Positions 8,676 through 15,904 of a stretch of 64,000 nt of DNA are shown here, piece after piece (position 1 is the first letter of the stretch; the number at the start of each line of letters is the position of its first letter). The stretch spans positions 434,001 through 498,000 of the forward strand of contig NZ_JBINJW010000001.1 of the NCBI RefSeq assembly GCF_043951855.1, read 5' to 3'. The notes under the pieces were generated by a model. It did no database searches. It worked only from the letters and a program-made list of their open reading frames with translations, and had not been told where the DNA came from. The stretch comes from Proteiniclasticum sp043951855. GTDB taxonomy: Bacteria > Bacillota > Clostridia > Clostridiales > Clostridiaceae. The translations under genes were made by a program, and so were the position numbers.

Positions 8676-9446
8676 TTAGACTTTCTCATATAGAAAGGTG
8701 GAAAGCTTTCTGAATCCGAAGCTGGCCGGATTGTAGATGGCTTCCGTGGCACCAGTGAAGAAGATGCCGCCCTTTTCCAGTGATTCGTTGATTTTTCTGT
8801 ATACTTCATTTTTGGCTTCATTCTTGAAATAGATGGTCACATTTCTGCAGATCACCGTATGGAAGTTCTTCTCATAGCGGTCCAGAAGCAGATCATGTTT
8901 CTTGAACTGCACTCTGGATTTTATGGTATCCGCAATCTGATACTCGCTGCCCGACTGCTGAAAGTAGTGACTGAGCTCCGAAGGCGCAACGTTTTTCAGT
9001 TCGCTCTCCTTGTATTTCCCTTCTTTCGCTCTCATGAGTATGGTGTCATCGATGTCCGTGGCTAAGATTTTCGCATTTCGGATCCTGTTCTTCTCCAGGA
9101 TCATGGCGATGGAATAAGGCTCTGCGCCGATGGAGCAGGCAGCGCTCCAGACCTTGAGGTTCTGAAACCTCGGTACCAGCACCTTCTGGATCACTTCCTC
9201 GAACTCATCGAAGATCTCCTTGTTCCGGTAGAACTCCGTCACATTGATAGTGATGTAGTCAAGGAAGATCTTTCTCACATTACTGTCCTTTTCGATGAGG
9301 GCCGCATATGCTCTGAGATCTCTGCATCCGGAAGAGTTCATCACCGTGGTGATTCTTCTGTGCAGCTGCTTTTCCTTATAAGCGCCCAGATCCATCTTTA
9401 GTTTTTCCTTGACCCAGCTTTTGAAAAAATCAAATTCTAGTTCCAT
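8676..9446 (-). CDS. cheR: Chemotaxis methyltransferase CheR
   Basis: CheR transfers methyl groups from S-adenosylmethionine to receptor glutamates during adaptation. The 256-aa protein has the N-terminal all-helical domain (FFKSWVKEKLKMDLGAYKEK) and the SAM-binding motif WSAACSIGAEPYSIAMIL near residues 99-116. FHTVICRNVTIYF follows near 193-205. The last ten bases overlap the start of the cheB reading region in the order cheB-cheR, and AAGGTGAAG precedes the ATG. Its substrates include the two MCPs in this window. Confidence 0.96.
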   Translation of the reverse strand: MELEFDFFKSWVKEKLKMDLGAYKEKQLHRRITTVMNSSGCRDLRAYAALIEKDSNVRKIFLDYITINVTEFYRNKEIFDEFEEVIQKVLVPRFQNLKVWSAACSIGAEPYSIAMILEKNRIRNAKILATDIDDTILMRAKEGKYKESELKNVAPSELSHYFQQSGSEYQIADTIKSRVQFKKHDLLLDRYEKNFHTVICRNVTIYFKNEAKNEVYRKINESLEKGGIFFTGATEAIYNPASFGFRKLSTFLYEKV

Positions 9447-10483
9447 TTCTTCACCTTCACAATCTTTCGGATTTCTTCTGTGATCTCTTCGGGTTTCAGC
9501 ACTTCATCCACAACGCCCTTAGTAACGGCGTATCCCGGCATGCCGTAGACCACGCAGGTTTCTTTGCTCTGTGCCAGCGTGTAGCCTCCCAGAGCCTTGA
9601 TCTTCTCCATACCCTCTGCTCCGTCTTTGCCCATGCCGGTGAATAGAATGGCCAGAAGGTCTTTCCCGTATTTCTCCGAAGCGGATTCAAAGAGAAAGTC
9701 CACCGCAGGTCTCACGCCATGAAGCTTCGCGTTCTGATTAAGGGTGATTCTCCCTCCATGGATGATCATGTGATAATCCCCTGGGGCCACATACACCGTA
9801 CCGCTTTCAATGAGCATGCCTTCTTCGGCTTCCACCACCCGTAGCGGACATTCACTGTCCAGCCTGTCGGCAAAGGATTTCGTGAAGCCCTTGGGCATAT
9901 GCTGCACGATGAATACCGGGATATCGAGTTCTCTTGGAAGTGCTCGTACAATCTGAAAGAGCACTTTGGGTCCTCCTGTGGAAGCCCCCATAACGATGGC
10001 CTTTGTCCTTCTGTAGTCAAAGGTTCCCATGACTTCTTTTCTCTCAGTTCTGACTGCAGTGTTCTTATCCTTCTTATCCGGTTTTCCGTCTATCTGGTTC
10101 ACCGTCAGAAGCTTTGTTTCCAGCTGACTGGTGATGAAGCTTATGTCTCCTCTGTCCGATGATTTCTCGATGAAATCAAAGGCTCCTTCCTCCAGAGCTT
10201 CCATGGTCACCGCACTTCCTTCTACAGAGTGGGAACTGAGCATGATCACCTGGATGTCCGGATGATTCTTCTTGATGATCCTCAAGGCATCGATGCCGTT
10301 CATCTTGGGCATTTCAATGTCCATGGTGATCACTGTAGGTCTGTACCTTTCAATGCTTTCTATGGCATCCTGTCCGTTTCTTGCGGTCCCCACCACGGTG
10401 ACCCCTTCAATCTCTGATGCAGCATCCGAGATGATCTTCCGCATGAAGGCGGAATCATCCACAACCATCAGTCTTACTTGCAT
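9437..10483 (-). CDS. cheB: Protein-glutamate methylesterase/deamidase CheB
   Basis: CheB removes receptor methyl groups once its receiver is phosphorylated by CheA. The 348-aa protein has an N-terminal receiver (VVDDSAFMRK, phospho-Asp 55 in TMDIEMPKMNG) and a linker of about 30 residues. The esterase domain that follows has the catalytic Ser in GASTGGP, His in VQHMPKGFT and Asp in GMGKDGAEGM. Both domains are complete. GGAGG lies before the ATG. The 3' end overlaps cheR by ten bases. Confidence 0.96.
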   Translation of the reverse strand: MQVRLMVVDDSAFMRKIISDAASEIEGVTVVGTARNGQDAIESIERYRPTVITMDIEMPKMNGIDALRIIKKNHPDIQVIMLSSHSVEGSAVTMEALEEGAFDFIEKSSDRGDISFITSQLETKLLTVNQIDGKPDKKDKNTAVRTERKEVMGTFDYRRTKAIVMGASTGGPKVLFQIVRALPRELDIPVFIVQHMPKGFTKSFADRLDSECPLRVVEAEEGMLIESGTVYVAPGDYHMIIHGGRITLNQNAKLHGVRPAVDFLFESASEKYGKDLLAILFTGMGKDGAEGMEKIKALGGYTLAQSKETCVVYGMPGYAVTKGVVDEVLKPEEITEEIRKIVKVKKWN

Positions 10484-10496
10484 CCTTCTTCCTCCG

Positions 10497-10982
10497 TTAT
10501 AATACGATTATTGTCTTGCTTGCGGTCTTGATCTCCACAGAAAAATCCGTGAGATGGACCACCATGGTTCTTCCCACGGATCCGCCTGTATGGCTTCCCA
10601 GAACAGGAATCTTAAGCTCGGAAAGGACCTTTTCCACTGCTTCCACGTTTCTCTTTCCGATGTCGGAAGTGAGTTTCTTGTCCGGAAACTTGAACATGCT
10701 GGCGCCTCCGGCAATCTTCGCCACGAGATTTCTTGTCTCCAGCTTCCCTCCGTAGAGCTCCCTCACCATCTTTTCCACTGCAAGGTCTGCAAACTTCTCT
10801 TCCCTGATATCTCTGGTGAATGCGGTACTGTCCGGCAGCATGATATGGCTGAGTCCGCCGATTTTTCTTACCCTGTCATAAAGAGCGATGCCCACGCAGG
10901 AACCCAGTCCCAGCGTGATCAGTGTATCCTCTTCCATTCCGATCTTGTAGTCAGCAATACCGACTTTCCTCTGTTCTCCCAT
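10497..10982 (-). CDS. cheD: Chemoreceptor glutamine deamidase CheD
   Basis: CheD converts receptor Gln residues to Glu and also stimulates CheC. The 161-aa protein shows the active-site Cys 29 in LGLGSCVGIALYD and His 46 in GGLSHIMLP, the catalytic pair of this family. GGSVGRTMVVHL near the C-terminus is the third conserved block. It sits between cheW and cheB in the operon, and its partner CheC is encoded five genes downstream. Confidence 0.95.
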   Translation of the reverse strand: MGEQRKVGIADYKIGMEEDTLITLGLGSCVGIALYDRVRKIGGLSHIMLPDSTAFTRDIREEKFADLAVEKMVRELYGGKLETRNLVAKIAGGASMFKFPDKKLTSDIGKRNVEAVEKVLSELKIPVLGSHTGGSVGRTMVVHLTDFSVEIKTASKTIIVL

Positions 10983-11005
10983 TTTCTAACCACCAAACTT
11001 CTTTA

Positions 11006-11479
11006 TTACGCTTCCATGACCTCTAGAGACTCTTCTTCCAGTTCCATGATTTCCCTGGCCTGGACAAAACTGAAAAGCTTATCCGTATCCATCAGGATGA
11101 TGATGTCTTCCTCCAGCTTGATGAACCCTCTGATGTATTCACTGGAAATGCTTTCCTCTCCGATCCTTGACTCTTCGAAGGACTCTTCATCGATGGTCCG
11201 GATGCCCAGGATGTCATCCACCACAAGACCCAGATGCGCGCTTTTCCATAAAACCACGATGATCTTGCTGCTTTCCTTCTTCTCCCCATCTATGCCATAG
11301 AGCCTTTTCTTCAGGTCGATGATGGGCAGGACTTTCTCATTGTATTTGATGACCCCCTGGATGTAATCCGCCGTCTCCGGCAGTTTTTTAGGTTTGCTGT
11401 ATTCTATGATCCGCTCGATCCGTTCTATTTCCAGTGCAAAATTCTGACTGCTGTTGCTGAATATGATTACCTGTTTCAT
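11006..11479 (-). CDS. cheW: Chemotaxis adaptor CheW (upstream copy)
   Basis: This is a second single-domain CheW that links receptors to CheA. I start it at MKQVIIFSNS, where GGAG lies 8 bases upstream. A longer open frame reaches back to 11533 but runs into the sigma-D-like promoter and has no ribosome site. The 157-aa product shows the CheW blocks (IEYSKPKKLPETADYIQGVI; KYNEKVLPIIDLKKRLYG) and a longer tail ending in MELEEESLEVMEA. It heads the cheW-cheD-cheB-cheR-cheA-cheC-cheY-cheW-fliM-fliY block. Confidence 0.9.
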   Translation of the reverse strand: MKQVIIFSNSSQNFALEIERIERIIEYSKPKKLPETADYIQGVIKYNEKVLPIIDLKKRLYGIDGEKKESSKIIVVLWKSAHLGLVVDDILGIRTIDEESFEESRIGEESISSEYIRGFIKLEEDIIILMDTDKLFSFVQAREIMELEEESLEVMEA

Positions 11480-11512
11480 CTTACCTACTCCCATAAAATA
11501 TTCGTTATGTAC

Positions 11513-11539
11513 TATATCGACTGCTTTATCCATGATTTA
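11513..11539 (-). promoter_or_regulatory. Sigma-D-like promoter before cheW-cheD
   Basis: The minus strand reads TAAA, exactly 15 bases, then TCGATATA, which matches the sigma-D pattern apart from T for C at the first -10 base. The predicted start would leave a leader of about 25-30 bases before the cheW ATG. It gives the core chemotaxis genes a second, internal promoter that is independent of the riboswitch. Confidence 0.7.
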
Positions 11540-11631
11540 ATGTTTCAGTGAAATAAAATTGCCTCCTGAGGATCAGAAGCTTCGAACACAGGCTATCCTT
11601 CCTCCTTCTTTTTCCCCTGCATCCAAGAACA

Positions 11632-11668
11632 GAAGCTTCAAAGAATCCTCTGAATTCTTTGAAGCTTC
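11632..11668 (-). other. Perfect 15-bp hairpin between the MCP and cheW
   Basis: GAAGCTTCAAAGAAT pairs perfectly with ATTCTTTGAAGCTTC around a 7-base loop. It lies 80 bp after the MCP stop and about 100 bp before the internal sigma-D-like promoter. Neither strand has a clear U tract after it, so it may be a weak terminator, an RNA-processing or 3'-stabilising stem, or an attenuator. Confidence 0.6.
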
Positions 11669-11748
11669 TCATGAGCGGATCCTTTTCAGATCTTCCCTCT
11701 TTCCTGTTTTCGTTCTCTCTTATCTTTTACAAAGTCTGTTACCCGCAG

Positions 11749-13638
11749 CTATTTGTTCAGTCTTCGAATCACATCATACTGATGATCATGACTTTCAATG
11801 AATCCCTGGACTTTGGTCTCAATCCCTTCATAACTGTCGAATTCCACAAAGGCATCCTTCAGTTTTCTGATGATCTCCACGTCCAGATCTTTTCTTGCCG
11901 CCAGCACATCCTTGGGGATGTCTTCCGTTTTTGAAATGATCTCAATCTGGCTGATGTCAAGACCCTTCGCTTTTGCTGTATCCATAGCCTCGTTATAGGT
12001 GGCACCAGCATCGATTTCTCCAGCCAGCACCGCTTCGATGACATTGTCATGGTTTCCAAGGAAGTTCACCTGACTGAAAATCCTGTCCGGGTCCATCTTA
12101 TGCTGCCTGATGCTGTCTCTGGCATAGAGGTAGCCCGATGCGCTGTTTTCATCCACATACCCGAAGCTCTTTCCTTTGAGATCGTTCATGGTTTTCACGG
12201 TTCCATCTTTCCTTGCGATGATGTATCCATTGTAGGAGGCTTTCCCGCTGACCTTAGGGGTCACCACAGGCACCACATCATGGACATCATGGGCGTTGAC
12301 ATAGGCGAAGGGAGAGAACCAGCCTACATCGATCATACCTTCTCCCACCCCATCACTTAAGGCTTCGTAGTTCTTCACGATGATGGTTCTTGCTTTTCTG
12401 TTCATGGATCGGGCCACCCTCTCCAGAATCGGCACATACATCTTCCGGATCTGAAGAGGAGAAATGAAGGGATTCACACCGAAGATGATTTCATCTTCCT
12501 TCCTGAGGCTGGCCGCCTCTTTCTGAAGCTTCTCCGCCACCTCACTGATCTTCTGCGAATAACTGAGCATTTCCTCATTCTTCCTGTTCTGGGTCTCCAC
12601 AAGAGAAATGGACCGGGCTGTGATGGTATGGGTCTCCTCCACAGCGGTGGTCACGTCTTCAATGGCCTTTTCGATTTCCACTGTAGTATTCTTCTGGGCA
12701 AGAGAAACCTTGGTCAGCTCTTCCACATTGTCTTTCACATCTCTTAGAACCTGTCCGATCTCCTTGATGGCAGCAGAGGATTCTTTCACCACATGGTCCG
12801 CCTCTTCCATCTTTTCACCGATCTCTCCCATGGCTTTATTGGACCTTGTGATTTTCTCAAGGATCCCACGGATCACATCTTCTATGACGGTGATGGCTTC
12901 ATCGGTCTGCTCCGCAAGCTTTCTGATTTCGCTGGCAACCACCGCAAATCCTCTGCCCGCTTCTCCAGCTCTTGCGGCTTCTATGGCCGCATTCAGCGCA
13001 AGGAGATTGGTCTGGCTGGAAATCTTACGGATGTAGTCCACAATCTCATTGATCTTGTTGGAGGATTCCTGCAGCTCCACATTGTTTTCTACCGCATCAC
13101 TGATGAGATTTGCCAGATGACCGATGAATACGCTGATGCTTCCGATGGTTTCCTGATTCTTGTGAAGCATCTCGATGGACTTCACCGAGTGTCTTTCAAT
13201 CTCCAGAACACTCTCGTTGAGGCTTGTGGTGGTGCCCACCAGTTCATTGACGCTGGCGTTGATTTCTTCAGAGCTTGCCGCATTCTGTTCACTGAAGGTG
13301 TCGATGTCATAGGAGATTTTCGCAAGCGTCTTGAAGGTGCTGAGATTGTCCTTGGATAGCCACAGCAGCTGCTGGGAATCAAACCCCATGTCCTCTGCAA
13401 TCCCGAAAAGCGCTTCGTCCAGTGCACCTTTTTCTCCGTCCCCATTGCCTGCATGATTCTCCCTTTTTCCTTCTTCTCTATTTCGGAGCAGATGGTCTGC
13501 TCTGAAAACGACTAGAATGGATAAAAGTGCAGTAACGATTCCCCCTGTCATTCCGGCATCAAGTATGTGGTTGCCTACCTGCAGAAGGATCAGCATTCCT
13601 CCGGTGATGATGTAGTATAGCCCTTTTTTTCTGGTCAT
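11749..13638 (-). CDS. Methyl-accepting chemotaxis protein with a C-terminal PhnD-like substrate-binding domain
   Basis: The 629-aa protein starts with two hydrophobic segments (about 8-24 and 31-46) joined by a very short loop, so there is no room for an extracellular sensor. A cytoplasmic signalling domain follows (about 70-380), with the receptor tip SSQTNLLALNAAIEAARAGE at 208-227. Residues 384-629 resemble PhnD-type phosphonate/phosphite-binding proteins (GVNPFISPLQIRKMYVPILE; DVGWFSPFAYVNAHD; DLKGKSFGYVDENSASGYLY). With both ends inside, this binding domain should face the cytoplasm. It follows fapA by 19 bp behind GGAGG. The ligand is unknown; phosphonate is only the family precedent. 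Confidence 0.9.
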   Translation of the reverse strand: MTRKKGLYYIITGGMLILLQVGNHILDAGMTGGIVTALLSILVVFRADHLLRNREEGKRENHAGNGDGEKGALDEALFGIAEDMGFDSQQLLWLSKDNLSTFKTLAKISYDIDTFSEQNAASSEEINASVNELVGTTTSLNESVLEIERHSVKSIEMLHKNQETIGSISVFIGHLANLISDAVENNVELQESSNKINEIVDYIRKISSQTNLLALNAAIEAARAGEAGRGFAVVASEIRKLAEQTDEAITVIEDVIRGILEKITRSNKAMGEIGEKMEEADHVVKESSAAIKEIGQVLRDVKDNVEELTKVSLAQKNTTVEIEKAIEDVTTAVEETHTITARSISLVETQNRKNEEMLSYSQKISEVAEKLQKEAASLRKEDEIIFGVNPFISPLQIRKMYVPILERVARSMNRKARTIIVKNYEALSDGVGEGMIDVGWFSPFAYVNAHDVHDVVPVVTPKVSGKASYNGYIIARKDGTVKTMNDLKGKSFGYVDENSASGYLYARDSIRQHKMDPDRIFSQVNFLGNHDNVIEAVLAGEIDAGATYNEAMDTAKAKGLDISQIEIISKTEDIPKDVLAARKDLDVEIIRKLKDAFVEFDSYEGIETKVQGFIESHDHQYDVIRRLNK

Positions 13639-13657
13639 GATATTTCCTCCCCGATTT

Positions 13658-15490
13658 CTACTCTATTGCTCTATATTCCCGGATCCGGTCCCGGATCATC
13701 AGTGTCGTGCCTTTATAATACCTGCCGGTGATATCTCCTTCCTCATCCATGACCTTGCAGAAGGTTTCAATTTCGCTGGGGGTGCCGATGATGCCGGCTC
13801 TTATGAATTTCCCAGCCACAAGGGTCCCCCCCTTGACCACATTCCCCGGTCTTTCATAGCGAATCTCATTGCCTGCACTCAGCTTCGCCTGATAGCTGCC
13901 TTCCCCGGTGATGATGATGTCTCCGCTGGAGGCGATGATGGCGTTCTGCGCATAGACCACTTTGACCACTCTTTCATCGGAAAGCTCTTCCTTCATTCTC
14001 TCTTCCAGTTCCTGGAGTCTTTCATAAATCTCATTGAGCTCAATGAATCCATCCTTATGGAGAAGCTTGATTTCCTTGAAGCAGTGCACAAAGGATTTCC
14101 TGAGATCTTCCACGATCTTCATCTGGGTTTCATGGAAAAGAGAACGGATCTTGTCGATTTCAAGAAACACCTCATCCATCTTGTCTTTCCCCTGATGGAT
14201 GCTGTCCATGATCTCCTGCACGCCTCGACTGTCATCCATCTGAAGTCCCGCAAAAATCTCCATGGTGATGCTGATGGCTTTTTCAACCAAGGGCAGAAGC
14301 ACATGAAACGCACTGTTCTCGTCTCCCGCCTGGATTCTTCCTCCGATGATCTTTCCCTGGATCTCCACATTCTGATCCGAGAGAATCTCCGAATGGTAGA
14401 CGGATCCGATGACGGAGATGTTTCCTGTGGCCTTTATGATCATATTGTCCTGGACATTGCCCTTGACCACCACGTCCCCATCAAAATCGATGTTCTCCGT
14501 ATCCTTGTCCAGATCTCCCACAACAGTGAGTAGCGGCACAACCCCGACCTTCCCGTTTTTAAGATAGGGTCTTCCGTCTCTGGATGCATAGATTCTGTTT
14601 CCGTTCTGCTCGGCTCCGTCTGTGGCTTCGATGTCTCTGTCCTTCACTTCCAGCACCTGGATCTCATTGCCCCGGACATCCAGACCTGATGTTCCCTGCC
14701 TGGCCTCCGCCACTTTCTCCGCCAGAAGGGTTCCTTTTTCGATGACAGGCTCAAGGCCCCTCAGAATATCCTTCACGAAGATTTCCTTGCAGTAGACGAT
14801 TTTCGCCGCTTCACTTTTCACTGGCGCTTTCCCCTTTGCTGCGGCAAAATGCACACTCTCTTTTTTCCCGCATGCCACTCTGAGCGCTTCCTCCTCTATG
14901 AACTCCGGAAGAACCCCTGTATCCAGAAGGATCCCTCTTATTTCCTCCACGGAAACAGTCTCACAGTTGAGGTCCTCTTCCCCTACAGTCAGGGAAGCTC
15001 TATGGGTCTTTTCCTGGTCTTCCAGGATGTAGTGCTTTCCTTTGACCCGATCGATCTTCAGATAGGCTATGAGATTGTCTTCGGAGAGCTCCACCCCGAT
15101 GTGGACCTTTGGGTCGATGTCTGTCAGGATATACCCAACCTCATCTTCTTCTCTCAGCATCACGTTGCCTGACTTTTCTTCCCCATTGACAAGCAGCGTC
15201 ATCTGAGGGTGATTGAAGAAAAGAGAAGCCTCGCTTCCTCGTCCTCTGGGATTTCTTGCCAGAATCTTCCCGTCTTTCACTTCAACGGTTCCGTTTTCGT
15301 TCTCTTTTTCTTTCGGCGCCTGATGCTCCATCCTGACTTCTATTTCATAGCGCCCAGGCGCTTTCCTCAGCCCCAGCATTTTCTTGTGCGGTTTTTCAAT
15401 GACTTTCACCGCCAGGCTTTCTGCAGAGCATCCAAAATGAGATCCTGCCATAACAATCGCTTCTTCTCTCGTTCGTGCTTCAAATATCAT
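13658..15490 (-). CDS. fapA: FapA/DUF342 family protein with N-terminal Jag-N domain
   Basis: Members of this family affect flagellar assembly or envelope polarity, but the molecular role is not settled. I start the 610-aa protein at MIFEARTREEAI, with GGGGAGGGAG just before the ATG. An in-frame TTG 33 bases upstream lies inside the leader hairpin. Residues 1-55 look like a Jag-N domain (EAIVMAGSHFGCSAESLAVK). The centre has the FapA beta-repeat region (NIDFDGDVVVKGNVQDNMII; GNISVIGSVYHSEILSDQNV). A coiled coil spans roughly 420-520, and more beta repeats close the protein. It is the first gene after the c-di-GMP riboswitch. Confidence 0.88.
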   Translation of the reverse strand: MIFEARTREEAIVMAGSHFGCSAESLAVKVIEKPHKKMLGLRKAPGRYEIEVRMEHQAPKEKENENGTVEVKDGKILARNPRGRGSEASLFFNHPQMTLLVNGEEKSGNVMLREEDEVGYILTDIDPKVHIGVELSEDNLIAYLKIDRVKGKHYILEDQEKTHRASLTVGEEDLNCETVSVEEIRGILLDTGVLPEFIEEEALRVACGKKESVHFAAAKGKAPVKSEAAKIVYCKEIFVKDILRGLEPVIEKGTLLAEKVAEARQGTSGLDVRGNEIQVLEVKDRDIEATDGAEQNGNRIYASRDGRPYLKNGKVGVVPLLTVVGDLDKDTENIDFDGDVVVKGNVQDNMIIKATGNISVIGSVYHSEILSDQNVEIQGKIIGGRIQAGDENSAFHVLLPLVEKAISITMEIFAGLQMDDSRGVQEIMDSIHQGKDKMDEVFLEIDKIRSLFHETQMKIVEDLRKSFVHCFKEIKLLHKDGFIELNEIYERLQELEERMKEELSDERVVKVVYAQNAIIASSGDIIITGEGSYQAKLSAGNEIRYERPGNVVKGGTLVAGKFIRAGIIGTPSEIETFCKVMDEEGDITGRYYKGTTLMIRDRIREYRAIE

Positions 15491-15550
15491 CGTTTCTCCC
15501 TCCCCTTGAAAGTATCCTTGCAATACCTCTTCAAGGCCAACATGATTTTT

Positions 15551-15630
15551 GGCAGCCAGACCATCCTATCCGGTAAGGACTTAGACTCTTGGCTTTGCGT
15601 CACCACTTTTCAGATGGTTTTGCCTTTTGA
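15551..15630 (-). ncRNA. Cyclic di-GMP-I (GEMM-I) riboswitch upstream of fapA
   Basis: The minus-strand RNA has the class I hallmarks in order: GGCAAAACC (15616-15624), a CCATCT-GAAA-AGTGG hairpin with a GNRA loop, GACGCAAAGCC (15591-15601), and a second arm whose GCCA pairs with TGGC and whose inner TCC pairs with GGA, ending at GGTCTGGCTGCC (15551-15562). About 20 bases further on, CCTTGAAG and CTTTCAAGG can form a hairpin right beside the fapA ribosome site. That suggests control of translation, although transcriptional control is also possible. Binding of c-di-GMP would tie the fapA-MCP transcript, and perhaps the whole chemotaxis operon, to the motile/sessile switch. Confidence 0.9.
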
Positions 15631-15741
15631 TTCGGTTCATCCTCTTAAACCGAAGGATCTTTTTCTCTGGATCCTTCCCTGGAAACCAGATCTTCTAACA
15701 CCATCGCCTGATTTCCCCTCTTTATATAACACTTTAGTAAT
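15631..15741 (-). other. Structured 5' UTR between the sigma-D-like promoter and the riboswitch
   Basis: On the minus strand this roughly 100-base leader holds two simple hairpins. AAGGATC pairs with GATCCTT (loop of 10), and CGGTT pairs with AACCG just before the aptamer. There is no open frame with a ribosome site. Together with the aptamer and the promoter it accounts for the 410-bp gap before fapA. Confidence 0.5.
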
Positions 15742-15768
15742 GATATCGGTTGTAATATTCAGTATTTA
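15742..15768 (-). promoter_or_regulatory. Sigma-D promoter of the fapA-MCP-che operon
   Basis: The minus strand reads TAAA, exactly 15 bases, then CCGATATC, an almost perfect sigma-D (sigma-28) promoter. It lies about 110 bases upstream of the c-di-GMP-I aptamer and just downstream of the terminator of the neighbouring MCP. This is the best of the four sigma-D-like sites in the window. Confidence 0.82.
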
Positions 15769-15845
15769 AGGTGTCATACTCAGAATATTGTCTTTTCTTC
15801 ACTGAGATGTGTGTTTTCTTTCTGATTCACTTTAGTGCATCGCAA

Positions 15846-15891
15846 GAAAACACTCCCCTGGAAAAAGAGTTTCTTCTTTTTCCAGGGGAGT
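15846..15891 (-). terminator. Intrinsic terminator of the Cache-type MCP
   Basis: A perfect 16-bp stem (15852-15867 with 15876-15891) closes an 8-base loop and is followed on the minus strand by GTTTTCTT. It starts 14 bp after the MCP stop codon. Confidence 0.88.
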
Positions 15892-15904
15892 GAATCATCT
15901 ACTA

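Noticed and set aside
11480..11533. An N-terminal extension of the upstream CheW.
   Set aside because: The extension overlaps the sigma-D-like promoter and lacks a ribosome site. GGAG directly before MKQVIIF fits better.
12490..12600. The PhnD-like part as a separate gene frameshifted from the MCP.
   Set aside because: The frame is continuous and the linker reads well (EAASLRKEDEIIFGVNPF). No start with a ribosome site occurs at the junction.
13637..14533. A 298-codon open frame on the plus strand opposite fapA.
   Set aside because: It lies wholly antisense to a clear FapA gene, has no ribosome site and encodes a low-quality His/Leu/Phe-rich sequence typical of a shadow frame.
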